Assembly (NCBI RefSeq): GCF_021278985.1
Contig: NZ_CP082833.1
Coordinates: forward strand, 2,976,001 to 3,040,000
DNA: 64,000 nt
Source: Citrobacter rodentium NBRC 105723 = DSM 16636
GTDB taxonomy: Bacteria; Pseudomonadota; Gammaproteobacteria; Enterobacterales; Enterobacteriaceae
Reading direction: 5' to 3'
Shown here: in pieces, positions 8,494 through 15,640 of the stretch
Layout of the letters: each line of letters opens with the position of its first letter
Numbering within the stretch: position 1 is the first letter of the stretch
Notes under the pieces: model-generated
Databases searched by the model: none
What the model was told of the DNA's origin: nothing
Seen by the model: the letters and a program-made list of their open reading frames with translations, nothing else
Position numbers and translations under genes: made by a program

Positions 8494-9994
8494 GGATGAC
8501 CTCGACCACCTCAGCAATATCCTGTTCAGAGCAGCGATGCGGGTTAAACTCCGCCACCAGCCGCCCGCGGCGCATCACCAGCACGCGGTGGCTGTTGTAA
8601 TAGGCTTCCGGGATCTCATCGCAAATCATCAGCACCGCCATACCCTGCTCCGCAAGGTCGCGGGCGATCTGGTAGATCCCTTCTTTATTGGCGATATCCA
8701 CGCCCACCGTGGGCGAATCAAGAATTAAGATGCGCGGGCTGGTCGCCACCCATTTGGCGATGGCGATACGCTGGGCGTTGCCGCCGGAGAGCGTCTTTAC
8801 CGGCAATTGCGGGTCAGACACCTTAATGTTCAGCTCGCGGATCAGATCGGCCACCAGACGTTGCGCTTTGCCATGATCCAGCAGGCCGAAGCGGCTGCGC
8901 AGCTTGTCGAAAATGGTGACGATGGTGTTGTCGTAGATCGACTGCTCCATGATCAGCCCCTGCGTCAGGCGATCTTCCGAAACGTAGCCGATCCCGTGTT
9001 TAATGGCGTCATGATTGTTGCGCAGCCTGACCGGCTTACCGTTGATAAGAATTTCACCGCTTTGCGGATGGGTCATGCCAAACAGGCTCAGGCACAGCTC
9101 GGTGCGTCCGGCGCCTAATAAACCGACAATGGAGACGATTTCGCCGCTGCGCAGCGACAGATTAATGTCCTGGTATTTTCCCGGACGGCTCAGGTTGCGC
9201 AGTTCCAGCATCGGCGCCTGGCTGACCGGCGGTTTTTCCGGCAGCGGGCTGTAATGGAAGCGCTGGCCGGTCATCAGGAACGCCAGCTCATGGCTGTCGA
9301 GTTCGCTCGCCGGCCAGGTGCCGACCAGTTTGCCGTCGCGCATCACGCTGATGCGGTCCGCCACTTCCATTACTTCATCAAGACGGTGACTGACGAAGAC
9401 CACGCAGATGCCGGCGGCTTTCAGTTCGTTCACCACCCGTAGCAGGCCGTTAACCTCCTGGCGAGTCAGTGAGGCGGTCGGTTCATCCATAATCACTAAC
9501 CGCGCGTCGGCGGCGATGGCGCGACAAATCGCTACCAGCTGGCGGTCGGCGATGGAGAGCTTTTCAACCTTTTTATCCGGGTTGATGGTAACGCCGATGC
9601 GCTTCATCGCCGCCAGCGCCTGTTGCTTCATGGCGCCGCGGCGCACCAGGATATCGCCGCCGGGCAGGTAGCGGTTGACGGCGATGTTTTCCGCCACGCT
9701 GAAGTTAGGAAACAGGGACAAATCCTGATAGATCACCTGAATGCCGTAATGGGAAGAAAGCTGTGGCGACAGATGGTGAAACAGCTTGCCGTCAAGCTGG
9801 ATCTGCGCCCCTTTTTCCGGCTGGTAGACCCCGGAAATGACTTTAATAATGGTGCTCTTGCCGCAGCCGTTCTGTCCCGCCAGACAGTGAACTTCGCCTT
9901 TTTTCAGCGTCAGGTTCACATTATCCAGCGCCAGCACGCCCGGGAATTGCTTGCTGATATTCTCAAGAGTGATAAATGCGGTGGTGTCTGTCAT
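8486..9994 (-). CDS. Sugar ABC transporter ATPase, two nucleotide-binding domains (RbsA family)
   Basis: A 502-residue cytoplasmic protein with two fused ABC domains. The first has Walker A GQNGCGKST near residue 43, a degenerate signature (LSIADRQLV) and Walker B VIMDEPTASLT. The second has a degenerate Walker A (GLLGAGRTEL), a good signature (LSGGNAQRIAIAKW) and Walker B ILILDSPTVGVD, where the usual catalytic Glu after Asp is Ser. Degenerate first signatures are normal in RbsA relatives; the Ser is noted as unusual. ATG 9994 was preferred over TTG 10000. It couples ATP hydrolysis to sugar import through permeases 1 and 2. Confidence 0.94.
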   Translation of the reverse strand: MTDTTAFITLENISKQFPGVLALDNVNLTLKKGEVHCLAGQNGCGKSTIIKVISGVYQPEKGAQIQLDGKLFHHLSPQLSSHYGIQVIYQDLSLFPNFSVAENIAVNRYLPGGDILVRRGAMKQQALAAMKRIGVTINPDKKVEKLSIADRQLVAICRAIAADARLVIMDEPTASLTRQEVNGLLRVVNELKAAGICVVFVSHRLDEVMEVADRISVMRDGKLVGTWPASELDSHELAFLMTGQRFHYSPLPEKPPVSQAPMLELRNLSRPGKYQDINLSLRSGEIVSIVGLLGAGRTELCLSLFGMTHPQSGEILINGKPVRLRNNHDAIKHGIGYVSEDRLTQGLIMEQSIYDNTIVTIFDKLRSRFGLLDHGKAQRLVADLIRELNIKVSDPQLPVKTLSGGNAQRIAIAKWVATSPRILILDSPTVGVDIANKEGIYQIARDLAEQGMAVLMICDEIPEAYYNSHRVLVMRRGRLVAEFNPHRCSEQDIAEVVEVIHE

Positions 9995-10099
9995 GGACAA
10001 TACCCCTGCAAGCGCCCCGAAGGGCGCTGAGTGTTAATTTTTATTGGTAGCGCCGCTCAGACGAACGGCGTTGGGTTTTCCTGGTGTTGGCAAAAAGCC

Positions 10100-11083
10100 T
10101 TAGAAACCGAGCGATTGTGCGTTGTCTTTGGTGACTTCGAGGATCTTGTTAAAGCGGATCACTTTCTTCTCCATGTCGACATCGGCTTTCCCTAAACCAT
10201 CGATGGCCAGATCCGGCGTCACCTCTTTGCCCTGCAGCAGTTGATCGGCGACCGTTACCAGCGCATAACCGGCGTCTTTCGGATCCCACAGCAACGCTTT
10301 TTTGATGTCTCCACGCATCAGATACGGCGCGGCCTGAGCGGGCATGGCGATACCCACGACGGCGATTTTATCTTTCGCCCGCTTTTTCTGTACCGCCTGA
10401 CCGGCGCCGATCGGACCCAGTGAGCCAAAGCCGATAACCCCTTTCATCTGCGGATAGGTTTTCATCAGATCCAGCGTCGTGGCGTAGGATTTGTCGATGC
10501 TTTCCGCCACCGGCAGACGCGAGGTAACTTCGAACATCTCCGGATATTTTTCTTTCTGATACTTAATGGCGTAGTCGGCCCAGGCGTTATGCAGCGGCAC
10601 GGTCAGCGACCCGACGTAAATGGCGTAGCCGCCTTTGCCGCCCATGCTTTTCGCCAGCTCGTCAACGTTGGCCTGCGCGTACTTCTCACTGTCGATAGTT
10701 TCAATATCCCACTGACCGATCTGCTGGTCCGGTGATTCATGGGTCAGAACGACAATGCCCTTATCGCGCGCTTTCTTCAGTACCGGTTCAAGCACCTTCG
10801 CGTCATTGGGCACCACGATGATCGCGTTAACGTTTTTGGCTATCAGATCTTCAATTACCTTCACCTGCTGGGCCGGATCGGGCGTGGACGGTCCGGTCTG
10901 GTACGCGTTAACGTCCAGCTTTTTAGCCGCCTCATTGACGCCGGTTTCCATGCGGTTGAACCACGGAATCCCCGTCACTTTTGCCACTACAGCGATTTCA
11001 TATTTTTCTGCCGCAAAGGACGTGCCGGACAACATGCATGCAGAAGCCAGGGTTGCACTGAGTAATGCGAGTTTGAATTTCAT
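10100..11083 (-). CDS. Periplasmic sugar-binding protein of the ABC transporter
   Basis: A 327-residue type-I periplasmic binding protein (Peripla_BP_4, RbsB/LsrB/YphF group). A cleavable signal peptide is clear: MKFK, a hydrophobic core to about residue 20, and the cleavage-like SFAAEKYE. The mature part starts with the first beta strand EIAVVAKVTGIPWFNRME, typical for sugar-binding members, and contains DPAQQVKVIEDLIAKNVNAI and the hinge-region GVIGFGSLGP. AAGGAACG precedes ATG 11083. It is the first gene of the operon, 105 bases before the ATPase, a normal place for the most abundant component. Similarity is strongest in appearance to YphF and AI-2-binding LsrB, but the ligand cannot be read from the sequence. 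Confidence 0.93.
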   Translation of the reverse strand: MKFKLALLSATLASACMLSGTSFAAEKYEIAVVAKVTGIPWFNRMETGVNEAAKKLDVNAYQTGPSTPDPAQQVKVIEDLIAKNVNAIIVVPNDAKVLEPVLKKARDKGIVVLTHESPDQQIGQWDIETIDSEKYAQANVDELAKSMGGKGGYAIYVGSLTVPLHNAWADYAIKYQKEKYPEMFEVTSRLPVAESIDKSYATTLDLMKTYPQMKGVIGFGSLGPIGAGQAVQKKRAKDKIAVVGIAMPAQAAPYLMRGDIKKALLWDPKDAGYALVTVADQLLQGKEVTPDLAIDGLGKADVDMEKKVIRFNKILEVTKDNAQSLGF

Positions 11084-11494
11084 TGTCGTTCCTTTTAATG
11101 GGACCAGGGCATGTCACGAAACGAGGTTAGCAACGAAGGGAAGAGGCTATGAATCATAAGTTTGGTAAATGTGATCACTGCCCATAATTGTTATTATTTA
11201 GGTAATAATTAGTTAAATTTATGTTTTAATTTGCGTTAGGTGGCTTCTGGTGGAAAATATATTTGTTAAAAATAAATTAAAATAAAACAAATAAATAACA
11301 TTTTTGTAGCAATCAGAACGTCAGACGAGTGAATTTGTCTTTGGTTGCCAGCAGTCGCGGCAGAGAAAATTGCAAAAATGAGAGCTGAATCGAGACAGGA
11401 AAACTGTGCGCAATTTTTCTGGTTTTTTTGCTATCCTCCCGGGCAGTTTTGCCACGCGGAATTTTCGTGGCCGGTCCTGGATCGTGAGGAACAG
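11084..11494. promoter_or_regulatory. Divergent AT-rich intergenic region (411 bases)
   Basis: No gene is seen here. It separates the binding-protein operon (minus) from the DUF1007 gene (plus). Bases 11,160-11,320 are far richer in A and T than the flanks. A short dyad TTATTA (11191-11196) / TAATAA (11203-11208) and the sequence TGTGATCA near 11170 may be operator elements; the latter does not have CRP half-site spacing. On the minus strand TATGAT near 11152-11157 is a possible -10 without a good -35, suggesting an activator-dependent promoter. On the plus side a TATCCT near 11433 could serve the DUF1007 gene. All site calls here are weak. Confidence 0.4.
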
Positions 11495-12133
11495 ATGTCA
11501 CTGGTTAAACGCAGTACGTTGTTATTACTGCTCGTCTCGATGACGTTTACGGCGGGCGCGCATCCTCATAGCTTTATCCGCCTGAAAACGGAAGTCATCA
11601 GTGAGAATGACCGCCTGGTGGCGCTAAAGATGCGCTGGACCATGGATGAGCTCACCTCAGCCGATCTGCTCTATGACGCAGGAGACGCGAAACCCGGTTC
11701 AGAGGTCTGGAAGAAGCTGGCGGCGGAGGTGATGGCGAACGTGCTGGGACAGCACTATTTCACCGAAATGTGGCACAACGGGCAGCGGGTGAAATTTAAA
11801 AATCGTCCTGCGGAATACGGTATGGCGCGTGAAGCGCTTCAGGCCGTGCTGACTTTTACCCTGCCTCTGGCCGAACCGCAGCCGCTCAGCGGACAAACCT
11901 TTACCTTTTCCACTTTTGATCCCTCTTACTATGTCGATATGAGCTATGAGGAAGACCGCGACGCCGCGCTCTCTCCGGCGATGAAAAAGCAGTGTGATAT
12001 TGCGCTGCATACCCCGACGCCGAGCGAAGAGTCACTGAGCTTTGCCCGGTCGCTGGATAAAGAGGACGCGCCGCCGGAAGATATGGAGCTGGGTAAACAA
12101 TTTGCGCAGAAGGTCACCGTGACATGTCGCTAA
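11495..12133 (+). CDS. DUF1007-family periplasmic protein linked to metal exporter
   Basis: A 212-residue protein with a signal peptide (MSLVKRS, a leucine-rich core, then TAGAHPHSF). The mature N-terminus starts AHPHSFI, the hallmark of the DUF1007 family, whose members are exported and commonly encoded next to NicO/RcnA-type transporters. Function is unproven; a periplasmic metal-handling role is suggested by the HPH motif and the neighbour. ATG 11495 was chosen because GAGGA lies just before it and because it places the signal peptide at the N-terminus; a longer frame to 11345 would bury it. Its last 10 bases overlap the transporter gene. Confidence 0.85.
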   Translation: MSLVKRSTLLLLLVSMTFTAGAHPHSFIRLKTEVISENDRLVALKMRWTMDELTSADLLYDAGDAKPGSEVWKKLAAEVMANVLGQHYFTEMWHNGQRVKFKNRPAEYGMAREALQAVLTFTLPLAEPQPLSGQTFTFSTFDPSYYVDMSYEEDRDAALSPAMKKQCDIALHTPTPSEESLSFARSLDKEDAPPEDMELGKQFAQKVTVTCR

Positions 12134-13104
12134 TTTCACAGAATTCTGTACGCACGCGACGCTGGAGCGCCCTCTGGCCGCTGGCGCTGTTTATGCTGCT
12201 GGCCGCCGTCGGCGGCGTCTGGCTGTGGCAGGCGTGGCCGCAGGTGATGGTCAAGAGCATTGTCTGGCAGCGGGAGGTCAATCAGCAGATGAGCGCGCTG
12301 CTGAAAGCCGTTGCGGCGAATCCGGCGCAGGCGGGCGGTTCGCTGCTGCTGTTCAGTTTTGTCTATGGCGTGCTGCATGCGCTGGGGCCAGGGCATGGCA
12401 AGGTGGTGATCGCGACCTGGCTGGCGACCCATCCGTCGAAGCTGAAATCGGCTATTGGCCTGACGCTGGCCTCTTCGCTGTTGCAGGGGCTGGTGGCGAT
12501 AGAGCTGGTAGTGCTGGTGCTGGGCTTATTACACCTTCCGGCAAGGCAGTTGCATCAGAGCAGCTTCTGGCTGGAAAAGGGCAGCTACGCGCTGGTGGGC
12601 GTGCTGGGCCTGCTGCTCTGCTGGCGGGCGGTGAAAAAACTGCGCGCGCTGCTGCGAAAGCCCGGATTCACCGCCTTCACGCCGCATCATACGCATCATG
12701 CTAACTGCGGCTGCGGGCATCAGCACCTGCCGGATCCGGAGCAGCTTAAAAGCGGCGACGACTGGCGCGCGCGGCTGATGATTATGCTGTCGATGGGGAT
12801 GCGCCCCTGTTCCGGCGCGATTATGGTGCTGCTGTTCAGCAAAGTGATCGGCGTTTTTTACTGGGGAATGGCTTCGGCGCTGGCGATGGCGGCGGGCACC
12901 TCGCTGACCATTACGTCGCTGGCGCTGCTGGTGCATAGCTTCCGCACGCTGGCGGTCAGACTGAGCGGCAGTAAAACGCCGGCGCTGTGGCGTCAGGTAG
13001 GCTGGTCGACGCTGGCGTTAGCCGGAGGCGCTTTCTTAATCATTGCGGCGGTGGTGATGTGGGCGAGTGCGGCGCCAGTGGGAAGGGGGTTAAGACCGTT
13101 TTAA
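12124..13104 (+). CDS. NicO-type nickel/cobalt transporter, RcnA-like
   Basis: A 326-residue polytopic membrane protein of the NicO family. The defining HALGPGHGK motif is at residues 85-93 and MRPCSGAI near 232. Between helices, residues 188-201 form a His/Cys loop (HHTHHANCGCGHQH), like the His-rich loop of the Ni/Co efflux protein RcnA. It starts inside the DUF1007 gene, so the two products are made together. Export of nickel or cobalt is inferred from family. No RcnR-type repressor gene is next to it. E. coli K-12 lacks both genes at this position; they sit between the accessory sugar operon and suhB. Confidence 0.87.
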   Translation: MSLISQNSVRTRRWSALWPLALFMLLAAVGGVWLWQAWPQVMVKSIVWQREVNQQMSALLKAVAANPAQAGGSLLLFSFVYGVLHALGPGHGKVVIATWLATHPSKLKSAIGLTLASSLLQGLVAIELVVLVLGLLHLPARQLHQSSFWLEKGSYALVGVLGLLLCWRAVKKLRALLRKPGFTAFTPHHTHHANCGCGHQHLPDPEQLKSGDDWRARLMIMLSMGMRPCSGAIMVLLFSKVIGVFYWGMASALAMAAGTSLTITSLALLVHSFRTLAVRLSGSKTPALWRQVGWSTLALAGGAFLIIAAVVMWASAAPVGRGLRPF

Positions 13105-13108
13105 TTTT

Positions 13109-13186
13109 GCCGGATGGCGCTTCGCTTATCAGACCTACAGATCATTTCCCTCTGTAGGCCGGATAAGGCGTTAGCCGCCATCCGGC
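13109..13186. repeat. BIME: two inverted REP elements
   Basis: REP copies 13109-13138 (GCCGGATGGCGC...CCTAC) and 13154-13186 (GTAGGCCGGATAAGG...CATCCGGC) face each other across a 15-base spacer. The second matches the enterobacterial REP consensus almost perfectly; the first has a shorter variant stem. The pair lies between the convergent stops of the NicO gene and suhB, where it may stabilise or terminate both transcripts. Confidence 0.93.
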
Positions 13187-13195
13187 AGCAAACGA

Positions 13196-13999
13196 TTAAC
13201 GCTTCAGCGCGTCGCTCAGTTCGTCACGCATGTTTGCCAGCATCGCTTTCACCACGCGCGGGTTGCCCGCCACGATGTTGCCGGTCGTCATATAGTTATG
13301 ACCGCCGGTAAAGTCGCACACCAGCGCGCCAGCTTCACGGGCAATCAGTTCGCCTGCGGCGAAATCCCACGGGCGCAGGCCGATTTCGAAATAGCCGTCA
13401 ACGCGCGCAGCGGCAACATAGGCCAGGTCCAGCGCGGCGGAGCCGGTGCGACGGAAGTCGGCGCATTCGGTAAACATTTTACCGAGAATATTCATGTAAG
13501 AGGTGGCGTGCGGTTTAGCTTTGAACGGGAAGCCAGTGGCGATAATAGTGCCGTCCAGATCGCGCGCGTTGCTGCCGCGCAGACGGTAGCCGTTCAGCTG
13601 CGCGCCCTGACCGCGGGTAGCGGTGAACAGCTCATTACGCATAGGATCGTAAACAACGGCCACTTCGGTACGGCCCTTAATGCGCACGGCGATAGACACC
13701 GCGAAGTGCGGCAGGCGTTTTACGAAGTTGGTGGTGCCATCCAGTGGATCGATAACCCATTGAACATCCTGATCGGTCCCTTCATGTTCACCGCTTTCTT
13801 CGGTGATGATGGTGTGCTGAGGGTAAGATTTGCGGATCGTTTCGATAATAATCGCTTCGGCGGCTTTATCGACGTTAGTCACAAAATCATTGCTGCCTTT
13901 CTGGCTGGTTTCTACTGAGTCGGGCGTTTCGTAGTGTTTGGCAATTACATTACCCGCCTTGCGCGCTGCGCGCACGGCGATGGTCAGCATCGGATGCAT
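13196..13999 (-). CDS. suhB: SuhB, inositol-1-monophosphatase
   Basis: A 267-residue cytoplasmic Mg2+-dependent phosphatase of the FIG superfamily, the same length as E. coli SuhB. The metal-binding motif WVIDPLDGTTNF is near residue 80-92, EESGEHEG supplies the upstream acidic ligand, and the second motif RPWDFAAGELIAREAGA is near 210-226. It hydrolyses inositol 1-phosphate in vitro; in E. coli it also joins the ribosomal RNA antitermination complex with NusA. It is transcribed away from trmJ with a 118-base divergent region between them. Confidence 0.97.
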   Translation of the reverse strand: MHPMLTIAVRAARKAGNVIAKHYETPDSVETSQKGSNDFVTNVDKAAEAIIIETIRKSYPQHTIITEESGEHEGTDQDVQWVIDPLDGTTNFVKRLPHFAVSIAVRIKGRTEVAVVYDPMRNELFTATRGQGAQLNGYRLRGSNARDLDGTIIATGFPFKAKPHATSYMNILGKMFTECADFRRTGSAALDLAYVAAARVDGYFEIGLRPWDFAAGELIAREAGALVCDFTGGHNYMTTGNIVAGNPRVVKAMLANMRDELSDALKR

Positions 14000-14117
14000 C
14001 GGTCTCTCTCACTGGATGTTAAAGAACGGGAAAACGGCGCAGAGTATAGCAGCGGGATCGGAATATGTCTTGGTTTTATGATAATATGGCCGAATAATCT
14101 TTAGACGAAGAAAGACA

Positions 14118-14852
14118 ATGCTGCAAAACATACGAATCGTACTGGTTGAGACGTCTCATACCGGCAATATGGGCTCCGTTGCCCGCGCAATGAAAACAAT
14201 GGGGTTAACCAACCTGTGGCTGGTCAATCCGCTGGTGAAGCCGGATTCGCAGGCGATCGCGCTGGCGGCCGGGGCCAGCGATGTGATTGGCAATGCGCAG
14301 ATTGTCGATACCCTCGACGACGCGCTGGCCGGATGCAGCCTCGTGGTCGGCACCAGCGCGCGCTCGCGCACCCTGCCGTGGCCGATGCTCGATCCGCGCG
14401 AATGCGGTCTGAAAAGCGTGGCAGAAGCGGCAAATACCCCGGTGGCGCTGGTGTTTGGCCGTGAGCGCGTGGGGCTGACCAATGACGAGTTGCAGAAATG
14501 CCATTACCACGTCGCGATTGCCGCTAATCCGGAATACAGCTCGCTGAATCTGGCGATGGCGGTGCAGGTGATCGCTTATGAAGTGCGCATGGCCTGGCTG
14601 GCGACGCAGGAGAACCCGGACGCCGCAGCGCATGAAGAGACGCCGTACCCGCTGGTCGACGATCTGGAGCGTTTTTACGGTCATCTTGAGCAGACGCTGC
14701 TCGCCACGGGATTCATTCGTGAAAACCATCCGGGGCAGGTGATGAATAAATTGCGCCGTCTGTTTACCCGTGCGCGTCCTGAAAGTCAGGAACTGAATAT
14801 TCTGCGCGGGATGCTGGCGTCGATTGAGCAGTTAAAGAAAGAGAAGCCGTAG
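14118..14852 (+). CDS. trmJ: TrmJ, tRNA (cytidine/uridine-32 2'-O) methyltransferase
   Basis: A 244-residue SpoU-family (SPOUT knot) methyltransferase using S-adenosylmethionine to methylate the ribose of position 32 in tRNA. Motifs visible: NIRIVLVETSHTGNMGSVAR at the N-terminus, ALVFGRERVGLTN (knot strand) near residue 115 and SSLNLAMAVQVIAYE near 145, which together form the cofactor-binding trefoil. It is one or two residues shorter than E. coli TrmJ. GAAGAAAGAC precedes the ATG. Its TAG stop (14850-14852) is contributed by the REP element that follows. It lies just upstream of iscR, as in E. coli, but has its own transcription unit. Confidence 0.97.
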   Translation: MLQNIRIVLVETSHTGNMGSVARAMKTMGLTNLWLVNPLVKPDSQAIALAAGASDVIGNAQIVDTLDDALAGCSLVVGTSARSRTLPWPMLDPRECGLKSVAEAANTPVALVFGRERVGLTNDELQKCHYHVAIAANPEYSSLNLAMAVQVIAYEVRMAWLATQENPDAAAHEETPYPLVDDLERFYGHLEQTLLATGFIRENHPGQVMNKLRRLFTRARPESQELNILRGMLASIEQLKKEKP

Positions 14853-14878
14853 GCCGGATAAGCGAAGCGCCATCCGGC
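14849..14878 (+). repeat. REP element overlapping the trmJ stop
   Basis: Single REP: GTAGGCCGGATAAGC, then GAAGC and GCCATCCGGC, able to form one imperfect hairpin. The TAG at 14850-14852 is the trmJ stop codon. Confidence 0.92.
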
Positions 14879-14903
14879 AGGTGAAAACGGCACTGAAGGT
14901 TAA

Positions 14904-14928
14904 ATACCTGAGTAAAACAGTCAAGTAA
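14904..14928 (-). promoter_or_regulatory. IscR type-1 binding site B
   Basis: Read on the minus strand, these 25 bases agree with the type-1 IscR motif ATASYYGACTRWWWYAGTCRRSTAT at 23 of 25 positions by my count, with GACT at the expected offset and A-C-T-C in place of AGTC. It abuts site A head to head. Apo- and [2Fe-2S]-IscR bind such sites in the E. coli iscR promoter. Confidence 0.8.
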
Positions 14929-14953
14929 ATAGTTGACTGTTTTAGTCGGGAAT
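14929..14953 (+). promoter_or_regulatory. IscR type-1 binding site A
   Basis: These 25 bases match the type-1 consensus at 24 of 25 positions by my count, with the GACT at 14935-14938 and AGTC at 14944-14947. Location, 83 bases before the iscR start, is that of the autoregulatory operator in E. coli: holo-IscR binding represses the isc operon when Fe-S clusters are plentiful. Confidence 0.9.
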
Positions 14954-15035
14954 GTCAGACTTGGCCCTGCTATGCAATACCCCTATTTTACAATAAAAAA
15001 CCCCGGGCAGGGGCGAGTTTGAGGTTAAGTAAGAC

Positions 15036-15527
15036 ATGAGACTGACATCTAAAGGGCGTTATGCCGTGACCGCAATGCTGGACGTTGCGCTCAACTCCGA
15101 AGCGGGCCCGGTGCCGTTAGCTGATATTTCTGAACGTCAGGGGATCTCCCTTTCTTATCTGGAACAGCTGTTCTCCCGTTTACGTAAAAATGGCCTGGTG
15201 TCCAGCGTACGCGGACCCGGCGGCGGCTATCTGCTGGGTAAAGACGCCGGCAGTATTGCAGTAGGTGAAGTGATCAGCGCTGTTGACGAGTCGGTTGATG
15301 CGACCCGTTGCCAGGGCAAAGGCGGCTGCCAGGGCGGCGATAAATGCCTGACCCACGCGCTGTGGCGCGATCTGAGCGACCGTCTGACCGGTTTTCTCAA
15401 TAACATTACGTTAGGCGAACTGGTGAATAACCAGGAAGTTCTGGATGTGTCTGGTCGTCAGCATACCCACGACGCGCCGCGCACGAATCGCGCTCAAGAC
15501 GCGATCGACGTTAAGTTACGCGCGTAG
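15036..15527 (+). CDS. iscR: IscR, Fe-S cluster-sensing Rrf2 transcription factor
   Basis: A 163-residue Rrf2-family regulator. The N-terminal winged helix (RLTSKGRYAVTAMLDVAL; ISLSYLEQLFSRLRKNGLV) binds DNA. The cluster ligands are all present: Cys92, Cys98, Cys104 and His107 (C-Q-G-K-G-G-C...C-L-T-H). With a [2Fe-2S] cluster it represses the isc operon; without it, it activates suf and other type-2 sites. It is one residue longer than the E. coli protein. It is the first gene of the isc operon, under the two IscR sites at 14904-14953. Confidence 0.98.
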   Translation: MRLTSKGRYAVTAMLDVALNSEAGPVPLADISERQGISLSYLEQLFSRLRKNGLVSSVRGPGGGYLLGKDAGSIAVGEVISAVDESVDATRCQGKGGCQGGDKCLTHALWRDLSDRLTGFLNNITLGELVNNQEVLDVSGRQHTHDAPRTNRAQDAIDVKLRA

Positions 15528-15640
15528 AAATATTTCAGAATCAGGCCGGGGCAGTGACCTGTTGCCCCGCTAACTCGGTCGTACATCCAGCCGGTTGCCT
15601 GATTCCTTGCATTGAAGCGATGTACGGAGTTTATAGAGCA
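15528..15640 (+). promoter_or_regulatory. iscR-iscS intergenic mRNA element
   Basis: This 113-base gap contains a stem CGGGGCA/TGCCCCG (15547-15553 / 15563-15569) and a second possible pairing around GTACATC/GATGTAC (15581-15587 with 15619-15625). In E. coli the corresponding region folds so that, after RyhB binds near the iscS start and the downstream mRNA is degraded, iscR mRNA survives. Conservation of that role here is inferred. Confidence 0.65.

Noticed and set aside
11165..11185. CRP site for the binding-protein operon
   Set aside because: TGTGATCA is present, but the second half site is not at the N6 spacing needed; only a half site.
11313..11501. 62-codon minus-strand gene in the divergent gap
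   Set aside because: It overlaps the DUF1007 start region, has no ribosome site and no recognisable product.
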